Of a stretch of 64,000 nucleotides of DNA, positions 7,806 to 16,750 are shown piece by piece. The stretch covers positions 2,542,001-2,606,000 of the forward strand of contig NZ_CP124620.1 of the NCBI RefSeq assembly GCF_030128875.1, given 5' to 3'. Made by a program: the position numbers and the translations under genes. Source of the stretch: Stenotrophomonas sp. BIO128-Bstrain. Its GTDB lineage: Bacteria > Pseudomonadota > Gammaproteobacteria > Xanthomonadales > Xanthomonadaceae. Each line of letters opens with the position of its first letter. Position 1 is the stretch's first letter. The notes below the pieces were generated by a model that ran no database searches, was not told the DNA's origin, and was given only the letters and a program-made list of their open reading frames with translations.

Positions 7806-9770
7806 CTACTGGTCCCGCTCGTAGAAGCTGTTGGCAGTGATCAGGTCACCGGCGTTCTTCTGCCGGCGGATCTCGGTCAGCTTCGTGTCGCCTAGGGCCA
7901 TCTTCGCCAGTTCAAAGCCGTTGCCCGCGGCGATGGGCTGAAGCTGGTCACTGTCCCCTTGCAAGATCAGCTTGGCGCCCACCCCTTGGCAGTAGGTCAT
8001 CAACTTCAAGGTATCGCCGGTGGCAATCATCCCGGCTTCATCGAGCACCACCACAACGTTCTTCGTCAGTGCAGCCTTGCCCTGCCGGAGCTGGGAAAAG
8101 AACTTTGCAACCGACATGCAGGGCATGCCGGACTCTTCTTCCAGCTTGGCCGCGGCTTTACCCGACACGGCCAAGCCCATCAACTGCTTTCCTTCGGCTT
8201 CGAAGCACTGCTTGTAAACCTCGGCCACGGTGGTCTTGCCGGTGCCGGCCAACCCCGACATGACCCCCACGCCGGCCGTGCCGTGGGTGAGGTGACCGAT
8301 GGCGGCGTTCTGCTCCTCTGTGAGGGTGAACCCCTTTCGCTTCTCATACGCGGCGATCACCCGGTCTACTGTGGAGCGGAACAGCTTGAGATCCGTCTCG
8401 TTCTCCCGCTCCTTCGAGCGGCGGATGATCTCGGCCTCCCATTCGACCATCCAGGTGGCGCAGAAGCGATCCTCCCGGTGCTTGCGCGCCAACCGAACGC
8501 CCCGGTCGTCTTCGTGGAGGTATTCGGCTTTCACGCGCACCAGATCGTCCTGCTCGGTGAACTCATTCACCATCCTGAGGATTTCTTCTGAATTTTTTTG
8601 TCCTGCGAACTCCATCCCCAACTCCCGGACCAGGTCATGCTCGCAGAACATCGCCTCGTTTTCGTGCATGCGCTGCAAAACCTCGTCAAACGTATGCGGG
8701 TCCAGGTGTTGGCCTTTCGTCTGCTTGAGCGACTGGGTGGTGGGAACCAGCTCCGGGTGCTCTTTAGCGATGTTGGCGAAGGTTTGCTGCCAGTCCTTGA
8801 CCACCTGCTCGAAGGGCGGTTCTTCCTTTTTTTTGCGGGTGGCCTTGCAGGCCTCGTCGTGGCTGGCGTTGGGGTGTTCCTTGACGTAGTCCAGGATTTC
8901 TTGGCGGCGGGTCTTCGTCTGAAGCACCAGCTCCCGGTCGATGCCGGCAATCGTCGTGAGAATCTGGCCGGTCTCGCGCCCCATCACGTCCACCTCGCGC
9001 TCCCGCTGAATCCCATAGCCCAGCGCTTTCATCGCGGCGTAGAGCTCCACTTTGTAAAGGTGATCCGCGGCGTGACGGTGGCGGTAGATCTCGATGGCAT
9101 CGAACGTGCCCCACTGACCGTCCTCGCCCATCGAGATCCCGTAGACCAGGTGATGGGTGTGCAGGTCGGGTTCCACGTTCCGGTTGCTGACATGATCGGC
9201 GGCTGTCCATACCAATCCCGCCGTGCCTATAACGTCTACGCCTCCTTGTCCGCGCCGGGTCTCCACTTTGCTTTCGATGTAGCGCATGGCCACGGAGCAG
9301 GCCTGGCGGTGGGCCTCCAGGATGGCCAGCTTCTCGCGATCATCCGCCAGCGCAAACGCCACGCTCACGTCCCCCGGGGCGGAGATGGTCAGATCAAACC
9401 CGACCCGATGGCCGCCCTCCCACTTCTCCATTGGCTTGCCATCGTCGTCCAGTCGCACGTTGCCCATGCGATCCGTCTTGATGACCAATTGGGGCTCCTC
9501 TCCCGCGTTTTTGCACAACGGCCTTCCGGTGGGTGAAAAGCCCTTGCCCAGCAACTCCATCACCCTTCGGGTGACCGGTTGATCTTCCAGGTCGAGTTCG
9601 GCGGCGAGCTTGCCGCCCCAATTGAGCGTCTGCCGCGGATCAGGACCGCTGCCGGCGTAGTAAGCCACGGCGCTATCGATGGACAGGCGCTCGGTGGCCA
9701 GCATGTAGTCGAACATGTTGCCGTTGCGCTTGTTGTGGCCGCGGGCATCGATGCGGGTGCAATTGATCAC
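7806..9770 (-). CDS. MobF-family conjugative relaxase/helicase (TrwC/TraI type), N-terminal part
   Basis: Nicks oriT and unwinds the strand to be transferred. The N-terminus has the catalytic tyrosine pair (AYYAG), then VGFDLTISAPGDVSVAF and the metal-binding His triad (DLHTHHLVYG). The RecD-like helicase follows: GLAGTGKTT (Walker A), VVVLDEAGM (Walker B) and LILQGDSDQLQPI. I chose GTG 9770 because AGGAGGT lies just before it; MFDYML 18 codons later is the alternative and resembles the TrwC N-terminus. The coupling protein gene ends 60 bp upstream. The frame ends at an amber codon between helicase motifs III and V (see 6936-7805). Confidence 0.85.
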   Translation of the reverse strand: MINCTRIDARGHNKRNGNMFDYMLATERLSIDSAVAYYAGSGPDPRQTLNWGGKLAAELDLEDQPVTRRVMELLGKGFSPTGRPLCKNAGEEPQLVIKTDRMGNVRLDDDGKPMEKWEGGHRVGFDLTISAPGDVSVAFALADDREKLAILEAHRQACSVAMRYIESKVETRRGQGGVDVIGTAGLVWTAADHVSNRNVEPDLHTHHLVYGISMGEDGQWGTFDAIEIYRHRHAADHLYKVELYAAMKALGYGIQREREVDVMGRETGQILTTIAGIDRELVLQTKTRRQEILDYVKEHPNASHDEACKATRKKKEEPPFEQVVKDWQQTFANIAKEHPELVPTTQSLKQTKGQHLDPHTFDEVLQRMHENEAMFCEHDLVRELGMEFAGQKNSEEILRMVNEFTEQDDLVRVKAEYLHEDDRGVRLARKHREDRFCATWMVEWEAEIIRRSKERENETDLKLFRSTVDRVIAAYEKRKGFTLTEEQNAAIGHLTHGTAGVGVMSGLAGTGKTTVAEVYKQCFEAEGKQLMGLAVSGKAAAKLEEESGMPCMSVAKFFSQLRQGKAALTKNVVVVLDEAGMIATGDTLKLMTYCQGVGAKLILQGDSDQLQPIAAGNGFELAKMALGDTKLTEIRRQKNAGDLITANSFYERDQ

Positions 9771-9832
9771 GGGGACCTCCTGGAACGTTGATGGATCCAA
9801 GGTCCCAGAAAACGGAGAGTTGGCAAGGCCGA

Positions 9833-11704
9833 TCACCGCTTGAAAAGCGCGTCGATTTCCTCGGGTGTCATGGTCAGCACCCGCTGGACCGTGTCGATGC
9901 CTTCTGCGGTGGTTGGGAAGGCCAACGCGTCACCGGTCAAAGGGGGCAATTCAGCTTCTCCCACCACACCGGCCGGCTTGGTGGTCCACGCGGCGGCCAC
10001 CTGCCCTTCGCGAACCGTTGGATGGCTCCTGCCGGGCCACGTCAGCAACAGCACGTCCCCGCCCATTTGGACGATCGCCTCGATGCCCCACTTCTCGGAA
10101 CCGTAGCGATTGCCTTTGCGGAAACCCAACCGGTCGGTGAGCTCACCGCTGGAAACCAACGCGCGGCTCTCTTCGTGAATCTGGGCCTTGTCTTCGTGCC
10201 CACGCCAGGCGATTCTCCGCTTGCCGAGCTGGCTGGCCAGCTTGTCCCGGGTCGCCCCCATCTGCACTTGGCACACCACGTGGGTGCCCACCAGCGATGA
10301 GAAGGCCTGGGCGGTCTTGTCCCCATAAACCAACTCAATCTGGGAGTGATCCTGGACCGCCATGATGGCCACCACGCCTTTGCTGCGTCCCAACGCCAAC
10401 AAGGGATCGATGTTCAAGCGCCCGGCGCTGGTCAGCTCGTCGAACACGAAGTAGAGCCCACGCCCGCCCTCGTTGTCCGGCAAACCTGGCCCAATGAGAT
10501 CTGGCACGGCCACGTTGATCATGGCGGCGATGTAGGCCTTCGTCAGGGTTGGGTCGGGTCCGGATTGAACGATGACCTGCTTGCGCCCGGTGTAGTCGTC
10601 CCGTATCCACTCGGTCATCGAGAAACGGCGCTTGCCAACCTTGGGCCATGCGGTGGCCAGGTCGTCGATGAGGCGGGTGAAGCCCCCGAGGGAAGACAGC
10701 ACGCTGGACGTGGTTTGGCTCTCCGGATCACGCACCAGTGCGGCGCCGCGGGGGTAATGCGGGCGCATGCCTGCGGCCATCTCTGCAGCCGGGCGGCGCA
10801 CCAAGGCCGCCAGATCGGGCCACCCCCACTGGCCAGGCCGGGTGTTCTGGAGTTCGCGCACGCACCCGATCAACAGGTCCTGGGCGGCCATGCTCCAAAA
10901 TTTGGCGTTCCCGTCGCCCTCTGGGATGAGAGAGGCGGCGAACGCCGCCGCCTGGGTCGGGGTCCGCACGTCGGCGGCGACGTCCCACACGTGGGAGCGC
11001 GCATCGAAGGGCGACACGATGATGGGCCTTTTGAAAATCGACGTGAAATCACCCTTGATGTCGTAAAGGAACAGCTTTGCGTCCCTCTTTCGCGTCAGTT
11101 GTTCCAGGATGTGCTTGAGGATGACGCTCTTGCCCGAACCCACCGAGCCGGTGATCAGGACATGGCGCGCCCAATGCTTTTTTGGCAACAACAGATCCGG
11201 ATGGAGGGACAGGGCGAAGGGATCCGCCTCGGCGTCTTTAGGAGTTACCGAGCGGCGCCGGGCTTCGTCCACGGCCTCCTTTCCTTCCAATAGCCGCGGT
11301 CCGGCCAGGTGCCAGGTGTTGCTCACTGGCTCAGCTGCCTTGAGGAACATGCGAAGGCCAAGGCCCGCCGCCAGCAGAAGCGACGCCCCGATGCGGGTCC
11401 ACGTCGCCACTGGGTGGTGATAGGCCACCAGTTCGATGAACTCCCGTGCCGGAGCGCGAGCCGAGATGCCGACGGTCAGGAAGTGATAGGCGGTGACCAG
11501 ACCGCCTTTCACGGCATCGGCGAAACGGATGAGCGAGCCATCGGGATTCGGGATGAGCCAGGCAACGCCCATGCTCCCCACGTAGACCAAGCCAAAGACG
11601 AATGCACAGGCAAGAACGGCGCGGTGCCAGTATCGGACCGGCTGGGAAGGCGCAACGCTGCCGGGCACGTCGCCCAGGGCATCAAAGGGCTTGGGTTTGC
11701 TCAT
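9833..11704 (-). CDS. Type IV coupling protein (TraD/TrwB family)
   Basis: Inner-membrane hexameric ATPase that brings the relaxosome to the secretion channel. Two N-terminal membrane segments (about 28-51 and 103-121) precede the motor domain with Walker A GSVGSGKS (186-193) and Walker B LYFVFDEL (417-424). 623 residues is normal for the family. Its start overlaps the end of the ankyrin gene by 23 bp, and the relaxase follows, the usual T4CP-relaxase order. Confidence 0.9.
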   Translation of the reverse strand: MSKPKPFDALGDVPGSVAPSQPVRYWHRAVLACAFVFGLVYVGSMGVAWLIPNPDGSLIRFADAVKGGLVTAYHFLTVGISARAPAREFIELVAYHHPVATWTRIGASLLLAAGLGLRMFLKAAEPVSNTWHLAGPRLLEGKEAVDEARRRSVTPKDAEADPFALSLHPDLLLPKKHWARHVLITGSVGSGKSVILKHILEQLTRKRDAKLFLYDIKGDFTSIFKRPIIVSPFDARSHVWDVAADVRTPTQAAAFAASLIPEGDGNAKFWSMAAQDLLIGCVRELQNTRPGQWGWPDLAALVRRPAAEMAAGMRPHYPRGAALVRDPESQTTSSVLSSLGGFTRLIDDLATAWPKVGKRRFSMTEWIRDDYTGRKQVIVQSGPDPTLTKAYIAAMINVAVPDLIGPGLPDNEGGRGLYFVFDELTSAGRLNIDPLLALGRSKGVVAIMAVQDHSQIELVYGDKTAQAFSSLVGTHVVCQVQMGATRDKLASQLGKRRIAWRGHEDKAQIHEESRALVSSGELTDRLGFRKGNRYGSEKWGIEAIVQMGGDVLLLTWPGRSHPTVREGQVAAAWTTKPAGVVGEAELPPLTGDALAFPTTAEGIDTVQRVLTMTPEEIDALFKR

Positions 11705-12509
11705 GTCGGTGCATGCGCGTCGGGGTCCGCCCTCGCCACCCTGGCTGCTCTGGATTGGCGCCGTGGGCCATCAGGTGGAGGCAGGCCCGGGCGTGCTTGT
11801 GAAGGGCGGCAAGGTGGAGCGGTGCCCACCCGTGGGCGTTGAGGGCCGCCACGTCGGAGCCCGCTTCAACCAGAGGCGTGACCAGCGAGGCGTGACCAAA
11901 CCGGGCCGCGTGGTGCAGGGGCGTGTTGCCGCTCACATCGGGCAACCGGGCGTCCGCGCCCATGCCGATGCAGGCCAGCAGTGCTGCTTCGTGGCCCGCC
12001 CGGGACGCCCCCACGAGCCAGCCCTGCCACGGTGCGTTCTCCCGCAACCGGTTTGCATCGGACTTCCGTGCCCGCGCTTCCTCCACCGCCATCGCCATGC
12101 CTTGGAAGAGCGAGACGTGCTCTGCCATGGACAACCCAGCCACCCTCTCTGCCAAGGTGCTGTATACCATCGGCTCGTCACGGTCTGCCAAGCGCCTCCC
12201 GTAAGCACGCACCAGGTCCCGGGTGGAGGCCCGCGTGGGCGCGTCGAACCCCAGGCGATGCAAGCCCCAGCGCAGGTCCACTTGGGGCACATCATCGTGC
12301 TCCCGCTGGCGCACCTGCCAAACCAGACCGCCCAACCGACCCTCAACAGGGGCAACGCTCAGGGCGTGGGCGCGCGCCAACACTTGCGAATCGTGAAGGC
12401 CTTTGGATGCGCCGGCTTCGCGAGCGAGCGCGGCCGCCAAGGCCTCCGCTCGTTGGAGGTCCAGGGGACGCAAAAGGCGCAACAGGGATTCTTGAGTGTC
12501 CATCTCCAT
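11682..12509 (-). CDS. Ankyrin-repeat protein in the transfer operon
   Basis: The C-terminal half holds ankyrin repeats (GNTPLHHAARFGHASLV, GWAPLHLAALHKHARAC at about 195-250). The N-terminal ~150 residues are not recognised. It lacks a signal peptide or membrane segment, so it is probably a cytoplasmic protein-protein adaptor. It is translationally linked to the coupling protein (23-bp overlap), which points to a transfer role. One of four ankyrin proteins in this window. Confidence 0.75.
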   Translation of the reverse strand: MEMDTQESLLRLLRPLDLQRAEALAAALAREAGASKGLHDSQVLARAHALSVAPVEGRLGGLVWQVRQREHDDVPQVDLRWGLHRLGFDAPTRASTRDLVRAYGRRLADRDEPMVYSTLAERVAGLSMAEHVSLFQGMAMAVEEARARKSDANRLRENAPWQGWLVGASRAGHEAALLACIGMGADARLPDVSGNTPLHHAARFGHASLVTPLVEAGSDVAALNAHGWAPLHLAALHKHARACLHLMAHGANPEQPGWRGRTPTRMHRHEQTQAL

Positions 12510-12553
12510 GGTTGTAGCGTTGAATCGCTGGCCGTCAAGCCAACACGCAGAAA

Positions 12554-12640
12554 TGGTGGGTCAGGAAGGACTTGAACCTGCAGGGGAGTGAACCAGCAGT
12601 TTTACAGACTGCCCCGGCTTCGTTACCGGACTACTGACCC
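12554..12640 (-). tRNA. tRNA-Tyr (anticodon GTA), CCA encoded
   Basis: Read on the minus strand: acceptor GGGTCAG/CTGACCC, discriminator A, encoded CCA, anticodon stem GCAGT/ACTGC with loop CTGTAAA (anticodon GTA), a long variable arm as in bacterial tRNA-Tyr, and T-loop TTCAAGT. The D-arm (CCGG-loop-CCGG) and one T-stem pair (C-T) are irregular. It lies 5 nt after one ORF and 45 nt before the ankyrin gene, inside a protein-coding operon. Confidence 0.8.
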
Positions 12641-12645
12641 GAACG

Positions 12646-12795
12646 CTAAACGCTGTCGGGTGGGCCAAAGACGATCCAACCCAACATGTAGAAAATCAGC
12701 GCGGGGTAGAACCAGAAATCAAACCCATCCCAGTCAAACCGGCGCCAACGCTTCCTGCACCTTGCACGCAGCTTGAGCCAGCGCCGGCTGCTCAC
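12646..12795 (-). CDS. 49-residue small membrane protein, coupled to the upstream gene
   Basis: The GTG start overlaps the TGA of the preceding gene (GTGA), so translation is probably coupled. A strongly basic N-terminus (RRWLKLRARCRKRWRRF) is followed by an aromatic hydrophobic segment (FWFYPALIFYMLGWIVF), giving an N-in single-pass topology. It is an overlooked small transfer-operon gene. Function unknown. Confidence 0.6.
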   Translation of the reverse strand: MSSRRWLKLRARCRKRWRRFDWDGFDFWFYPALIFYMLGWIVFGPPDSV

Positions 12796-12995
12796 CGGAA
12801 GGAACTCTGGACCACCACCCCGATGGTCACAAAGCCCGCCACCGCCATGGCCACCACTTTGAGCAGAACCGGAACGGCCGGGGGGTAGACGAGAACAGCC
12901 GCTGCGAAGGCCGCGGTCAGCAGGAACAAGCTGGTCAGCAGTGGAACCGCGTTTTCGAAAGCGAAGTCTTTGAGGGCATTGAACAACGTGGACAT
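12792..12995 (-). CDS. Small two-helix membrane protein
   Basis: 67 residues with two hydrophobic segments (about 17-36 and 42-62). Size and topology recall conjugative prepilins and VirB2/VirB3-like proteins, but there is no signal peptide and I see no diagnostic motif. AAGGAAAG precedes the ATG by 7 nt. First gene of the unit that leads into the tRNA, ankyrin protein, coupling protein and relaxase. Confidence 0.65.
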   Translation of the reverse strand: MSTLFNALKDFAFENAVPLLTSLFLLTAAFAAAVLVYPPAVPVLLKVVAMAVAGFVTIGVVVQSSFR

Positions 12996-13017
12996 GGTGG
13001 CTTTCCTTTTGGTTTTA

Positions 13018-13037
13018 TGAGTAGGTCTACCTACTCT
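13018..13037 (-). promoter_or_regulatory. Dyad operator for the coupling protein/relaxase unit
   Basis: Minus strand: AGAGTA-GGTAGA-CCTACTCA. The arms GAGTAGGT/ACCTACTC are an 8-bp inverted repeat. A possible promoter (TTGATG, 17 bp, TAAAGA) ends against it, so a bound protein would block the -10 region. Confidence 0.7.
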
Positions 13038-13084
13038 TTACAAAACCAGTAAAGCACCATCAAACTGGACGTCAAGACGCAAAA

Positions 13085-13110
13085 ATGCCCGATTCTGCGA
13101 AGAACCGGGC
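13085..13110 (-). terminator. Rho-independent terminator of the upstream transfer unit
   Basis: On the minus strand a stem of about 11 bp (TGCCCGGTTCT/AGAATCGGGCA, one mismatch) with loop TCGC is followed by TTTTTG. It separates 13133-17083 from the next operator-controlled unit. Confidence 0.85.
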
Positions 13111-13132
13111 AGATTTGAACATCGGTGAAAAA

Positions 13133-13657
13133 TTACTGTCGGAAGACGTTCGGTTGGGCCTGCTTCTGGTGCTTCTCCCAATCGTAATTGGCAGCGTAGT
13201 CCTTCATGAAAGCCGCCTCCTTCAACGAACTGCGGGCGTAATCGGCGTATCCCAGGCGCCCAGGTCCGTTCTCCATCCGCTGCTCACGGGTCAACATGGG
13301 AGGGGTCTCCTCCCGCTGGGCCCCGCGTTGCTGCCGCCACTGCGCAACGGTCGCATGAACCACCTGCTCGTGCTTGTCGTCCGGCTTTGCATCACGAACG
13401 GCTTTGTCGGCCTCCTGGATCTTTGCCTGGAGCGCGGCGATCTGATCGGGCGAGGCCTTCTCTGCCCACTCCAGAACGCGCTGTCGGCGTTGCTCGATGG
13501 CGTCTTGGTCTTGGACCACGTTCTGCTCGAAGTCCGCCCGTGCCGCGCTGTCCTTCTGGGGCGGTGGGCGATCGCCCAGAAGCCGCTCGTTGCGCTGCGC
13601 CTGGAGTGCTCGCAGCTCGGTCATTTCTTCGATGGGTTGGGAAAGGGTGTCGCTCAT
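13133..13657 (-). CDS. Hypothetical coiled-coil transfer-region protein
   Basis: 174 residues, highly charged, Gln/Glu/Arg-rich, with heptad-like helices over about 10-120. GGAGGAA lies 6 nt before this ATG, so I prefer it to an ATG 11 codons upstream. It is the last gene before the terminator at 13085-13110. No family recognised; an accessory relaxosome or structural role would be a guess. Confidence 0.6.
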   Translation of the reverse strand: MSDTLSQPIEEMTELRALQAQRNERLLGDRPPPQKDSAARADFEQNVVQDQDAIEQRRQRVLEWAEKASPDQIAALQAKIQEADKAVRDAKPDDKHEQVVHATVAQWRQQRGAQREETPPMLTREQRMENGPGRLGYADYARSSLKEAAFMKDYAANYDWEKHQKQAQPNVFRQ

Positions 13658-13711
13658 GTTTGTTTCCTCCGCTGGGGTGAATGGGTTCATCGTTGATCAA
13701 TCCGTGGGTTT

Positions 13712-13737
13712 GGCAAGGGGGGGCGAGCCCCCTTGCC
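13712..13737 (-). other. Intercistronic hairpin
   Basis: A perfect 10-bp stem GGCAAGGGGG/CCCCCTTGCC with a 6-nt loop and no T-run. It lies between the membrane ATPase and the coiled-coil gene and may protect or partly terminate the message. Confidence 0.6.
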
Positions 13738-13745
13738 TATCCGCA

Positions 13746-16727
13746 TCAATCCGCATCGGGCAGCAGCTCCGCCAAGTCGATTCGCTTGATGCCGGCACGG
13801 TTCAGCGCCACGATGGCGTGACCACGGGGCTCAAGAAGGGCGGAGTATTCTTCCTGCAGGAAGAGCGGCTGCACCTCGCGCTTGCCCCCGGTGGGCATGT
13901 CAATGTCGCGCGCGATCTCGTCTTGGCCCAGCGTGTCCTCCGATCCAATCCGCCAGCGGCGGCCCGTCACGGCGTCGATGCGCGAGGCCGTCAACCGCCC
14001 GGCCCCTTCCATGCGCATCTTGTCGTAGGCGGACGCGTAGGCATGGTCCGGGTCGTTGAGCACGGAGTGGCGCCAATTGTTCATGCCGCCTTGGTAGTCG
14101 ATGCCCCGGGTGCGCTGTTTGAACGTGGTCAACGTTGCCTGTCCGAACCGCTTTTCCAGGTATTCGTGGGTGTTGTGCGAGCACTTCAGCGCGATCACCG
14201 ACTGCATCGTATTGGCCATGAGATCCGCCTCGTTGACCGAACCAAAGGCGTTGACCAAGCTTTCAAACCCTTGCGTTGCAAGCACGGGCATCAACCCCAG
14301 CGAGCGCGAAACGGAGAACAGGTTGATGTCATCGGCCGTCAACAGCAGGTGGGCCTCGTCCATCATCAACATCACTTCAGTTTGCCCAGGCAACGCTTCG
14401 CGCCACTTGTCGCCGAATGCACCACGCGCCTTGATTCCGTTCATGACCCGCTGCTTGAGCAGGCGCATCATCATTTCACCTGCCTCACCGAACTGCGTCG
14501 GCGGCAAGAAGAGGCCTACCATGGCTCCATAGAGCGCATCGGACACGTCCACCTCGCCCTTCTCGATCGAATGCCAAGGCATGTCCGTTTTGCTGTCACG
14601 CAGCTTTTCGCCTCGCAAGAGCTTCTCCAGCAGCCCTCGTGAGTTGAGCGTGAACGACTGCCTCTGTTCCGGATGCATATCGGGAACCTCCTTCAGCGCC
14701 CAGTTCAGCGAGCTCTGCAGCTGAGACATGGGACGGAAGAGGTCTGGGTGGATGGTTTCGGGAGCGTTGTCCTGACGAAGGCGGTGCTGCTGCAGGTAAG
14801 CCGCATAGGCCAGCCGCCCCTCTTCGTCATGGCTCGTGTCCGCCTCTTCCAGGCCCAAATATTTCACCACCTCCATCAGCCTCGGATTGGCACGAGGCGC
14901 TGGGCTGGCGGGAATCACGTGTTCCACAATGGACAACAACTTGATGTGGTGGAATGGCGTGTAATGCCATTGCCTGTCATCGCTCACCGGGATTCGATGG
15001 ATGGCGATCTGCTCGGCGATCCGCTCGATCAACGCCTCAGTCTCGGCCACGTCCTCGCCCAGCTTGCGCTGTTTGACCAGCTCAAGCTCCGCATCCAACT
15101 GTGCACGCTCCAGCCCTTCCAGCTTGGCCGAGCACCAAGACCTGTAAGCCATCTCGTGATCCACGAGCGCACGAAGGATGATGCCGGTGTGGTAGAGAAA
15201 CGCGTCACCGCCGTCCGTCCAAAGCTTGGATTTCTCGTCCACTCGCCCACCGGCTGCACCGCGCAATGCCCGCACGATCTGATCCGGCGCCAACCCTTCG
15301 TATGGCGCCACCCGCATGCCGGGTTTGACGACGATATCGAACAATCCTTCCAAGTCCGAGATGATCGCCCCGTCTTTGCCGTCGGCGATGAGCGCGCCAC
15401 CGCCGGCAAGCTTCTGCTGCTTCAAGCGATCCCTTGCATCTGCGTGGCCTGGCGCCACACATGCCATCGCCAACGCGGCTCTACGGAACCGACGAGCGAT
15501 GGGTCTCAGCGCAGCGAAGGATTTGCCAGATCCAATGGCTCCAAATACGAGCAGGCCCTGCTGACAATCCCTCCACGAGAACATCATCACGGTGCCCAGG
15601 TCGGGCGAGTAGCCATAGCCCTTGTCGGAAAGGTGTCCCGTGGCGCGCCCAATGGTGATCAGCGGGGTCTTGTCCCGCAGTGCCGCCTCAGCTTGCTGTT
15701 CACGCGCCTTGACGTGCGCGTTGATCAGCGCCCCCTGGGTGGCCAGGTTGTTGTCGTTGTTCTGCAGGTAAAGCCGGGCGGCGTTTTGGACAAAGTTGCC
15801 TTCGGCGTATTGCATCGCATACATGCATGCCAGCACGTAAGGCGCCGCCTCGCCCAAGCCAAATGGCAGGACCTTGGCGACCACCAGTGTGGCAAAGATG
15901 AGCCCCACCCACTTCATCGCTTGAATGAAGCGCGCGGCTGTCCCGCCAATGACGCCCCGGTGCGGGTGCGAGGCCGCCGACACAAAGCAAACCACAAACA
16001 GGATGCCCACCAAGCCAAAGGCCCACCACAGGTAGGTCTTAGCCATCTGGGCATACACAGCCATGCCGCCGGCTTGCATTGCCACCTCGGTGCTGCCATC
16101 GCTGTCGCCGACCACGAACTGAAGCGCCATCGGAACCCATTGCAGCAGCACCAGGGCTTTCAGGGCCTCCTTCATGCCCTCGCCTTGCTTGAGGGCGATG
16201 AAGTATGGAATGGTCAGCAGTAGAGCGGCCCAGCCTGCCCAGCCGATGAGGCTCACCAGGAAGGTTGCCAGAACGCCGATCACGGGGAAGGCGAGATACA
16301 TCAAGGGAGTGGCCAGGCTGTCGCCGCCCTGCCCCATGTCGTTGCCCTGCAGGAAGCCCTCGGCACGCCGTCCAAGCTTCGTCGTGATGATCCGCGATTG
16401 GGTGTCCCGCAAATCTTCCGGAACCTTGGGCCACCACTCCTGGAATTCGTCCTCGCTGCGTCCGTCGGGCACCTTGAACACCTGGGCTTTCTCGTCCCAG
16501 ACGGCGCCGCACTCCAGCGCGAAATCCCGGTCAGCCTCTGGCACATCGAGCTCTCGACTACGGACGCGATCAGTCACGTCAAAGCGCCCCACCAGGTTTT
16601 CATACTCCTCGGCGGATTTGACGATGATTTCTTCCTTCACGTTCGAAGGCTCGCCGCTCTTCCGGCGGAACTTGCGCCCCAGGCCGCTCGTCCAGTCAAG
16701 CACGTTGAACAAACTGATTGCTGCCAT
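13746..16727 (-). CDS. Membrane P-loop ATPase with DUF5710 domain (TraD/TraG-like)
   Basis: 993 residues. The N-terminus carries a DUF5710-like module (about 60-100: LDVPEADRDFALECGAVWDEKAQVF..VP). Several membrane segments follow (about 140-300). The RecA-like motor has Walker A GAIGSGKS (396-403), Walker B EVMLMMDEAH and a VLATQG motif. The architecture fits a second conjugative DNA-transfer ATPase beside the coupling protein at 9833. DUF5710 is usually found in TraC-type primases and other DNA enzymes, so this fusion is unusual. GGAGGGAG precedes the ATG. Confidence 0.8.
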   Translation of the reverse strand: MAAISLFNVLDWTSGLGRKFRRKSGEPSNVKEEIIVKSAEEYENLVGRFDVTDRVRSRELDVPEADRDFALECGAVWDEKAQVFKVPDGRSEDEFQEWWPKVPEDLRDTQSRIITTKLGRRAEGFLQGNDMGQGGDSLATPLMYLAFPVIGVLATFLVSLIGWAGWAALLLTIPYFIALKQGEGMKEALKALVLLQWVPMALQFVVGDSDGSTEVAMQAGGMAVYAQMAKTYLWWAFGLVGILFVVCFVSAASHPHRGVIGGTAARFIQAMKWVGLIFATLVVAKVLPFGLGEAAPYVLACMYAMQYAEGNFVQNAARLYLQNNDNNLATQGALINAHVKAREQQAEAALRDKTPLITIGRATGHLSDKGYGYSPDLGTVMMFSWRDCQQGLLVFGAIGSGKSFAALRPIARRFRRAALAMACVAPGHADARDRLKQQKLAGGGALIADGKDGAIISDLEGLFDIVVKPGMRVAPYEGLAPDQIVRALRGAAGGRVDEKSKLWTDGGDAFLYHTGIILRALVDHEMAYRSWCSAKLEGLERAQLDAELELVKQRKLGEDVAETEALIERIAEQIAIHRIPVSDDRQWHYTPFHHIKLLSIVEHVIPASPAPRANPRLMEVVKYLGLEEADTSHDEEGRLAYAAYLQQHRLRQDNAPETIHPDLFRPMSQLQSSLNWALKEVPDMHPEQRQSFTLNSRGLLEKLLRGEKLRDSKTDMPWHSIEKGEVDVSDALYGAMVGLFLPPTQFGEAGEMMMRLLKQRVMNGIKARGAFGDKWREALPGQTEVMLMMDEAHLLLTADDINLFSVSRSLGLMPVLATQGFESLVNAFGSVNEADLMANTMQSVIALKCSHNTHEYLEKRFGQATLTTFKQRTRGIDYQGGMNNWRHSVLNDPDHAYASAYDKMRMEGAGRLTASRIDAVTGRRWRIGSEDTLGQDEIARDIDMPTGGKREVQPLFLQEEYSALLEPRGHAIVALNRAGIKRIDLAELLPDAD

Positions 16728-16750
16728 CTCTGTCTCCCTCCCCTGTCAGA

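Noticed and set aside
12554..12640. Amber-suppressor tRNA that would explain the UAG codons
   Set aside because: The anticodon reads GTA, which decodes UAC/UAU. It is not CTA. Only inefficient near-cognate reading of UAG could be argued.
13712..13737. Promoter TTGCCA-N16 inside the hairpin
   Set aside because: TTGCC is part of a perfect stem and the matching -10 (AACGAT) is poor.
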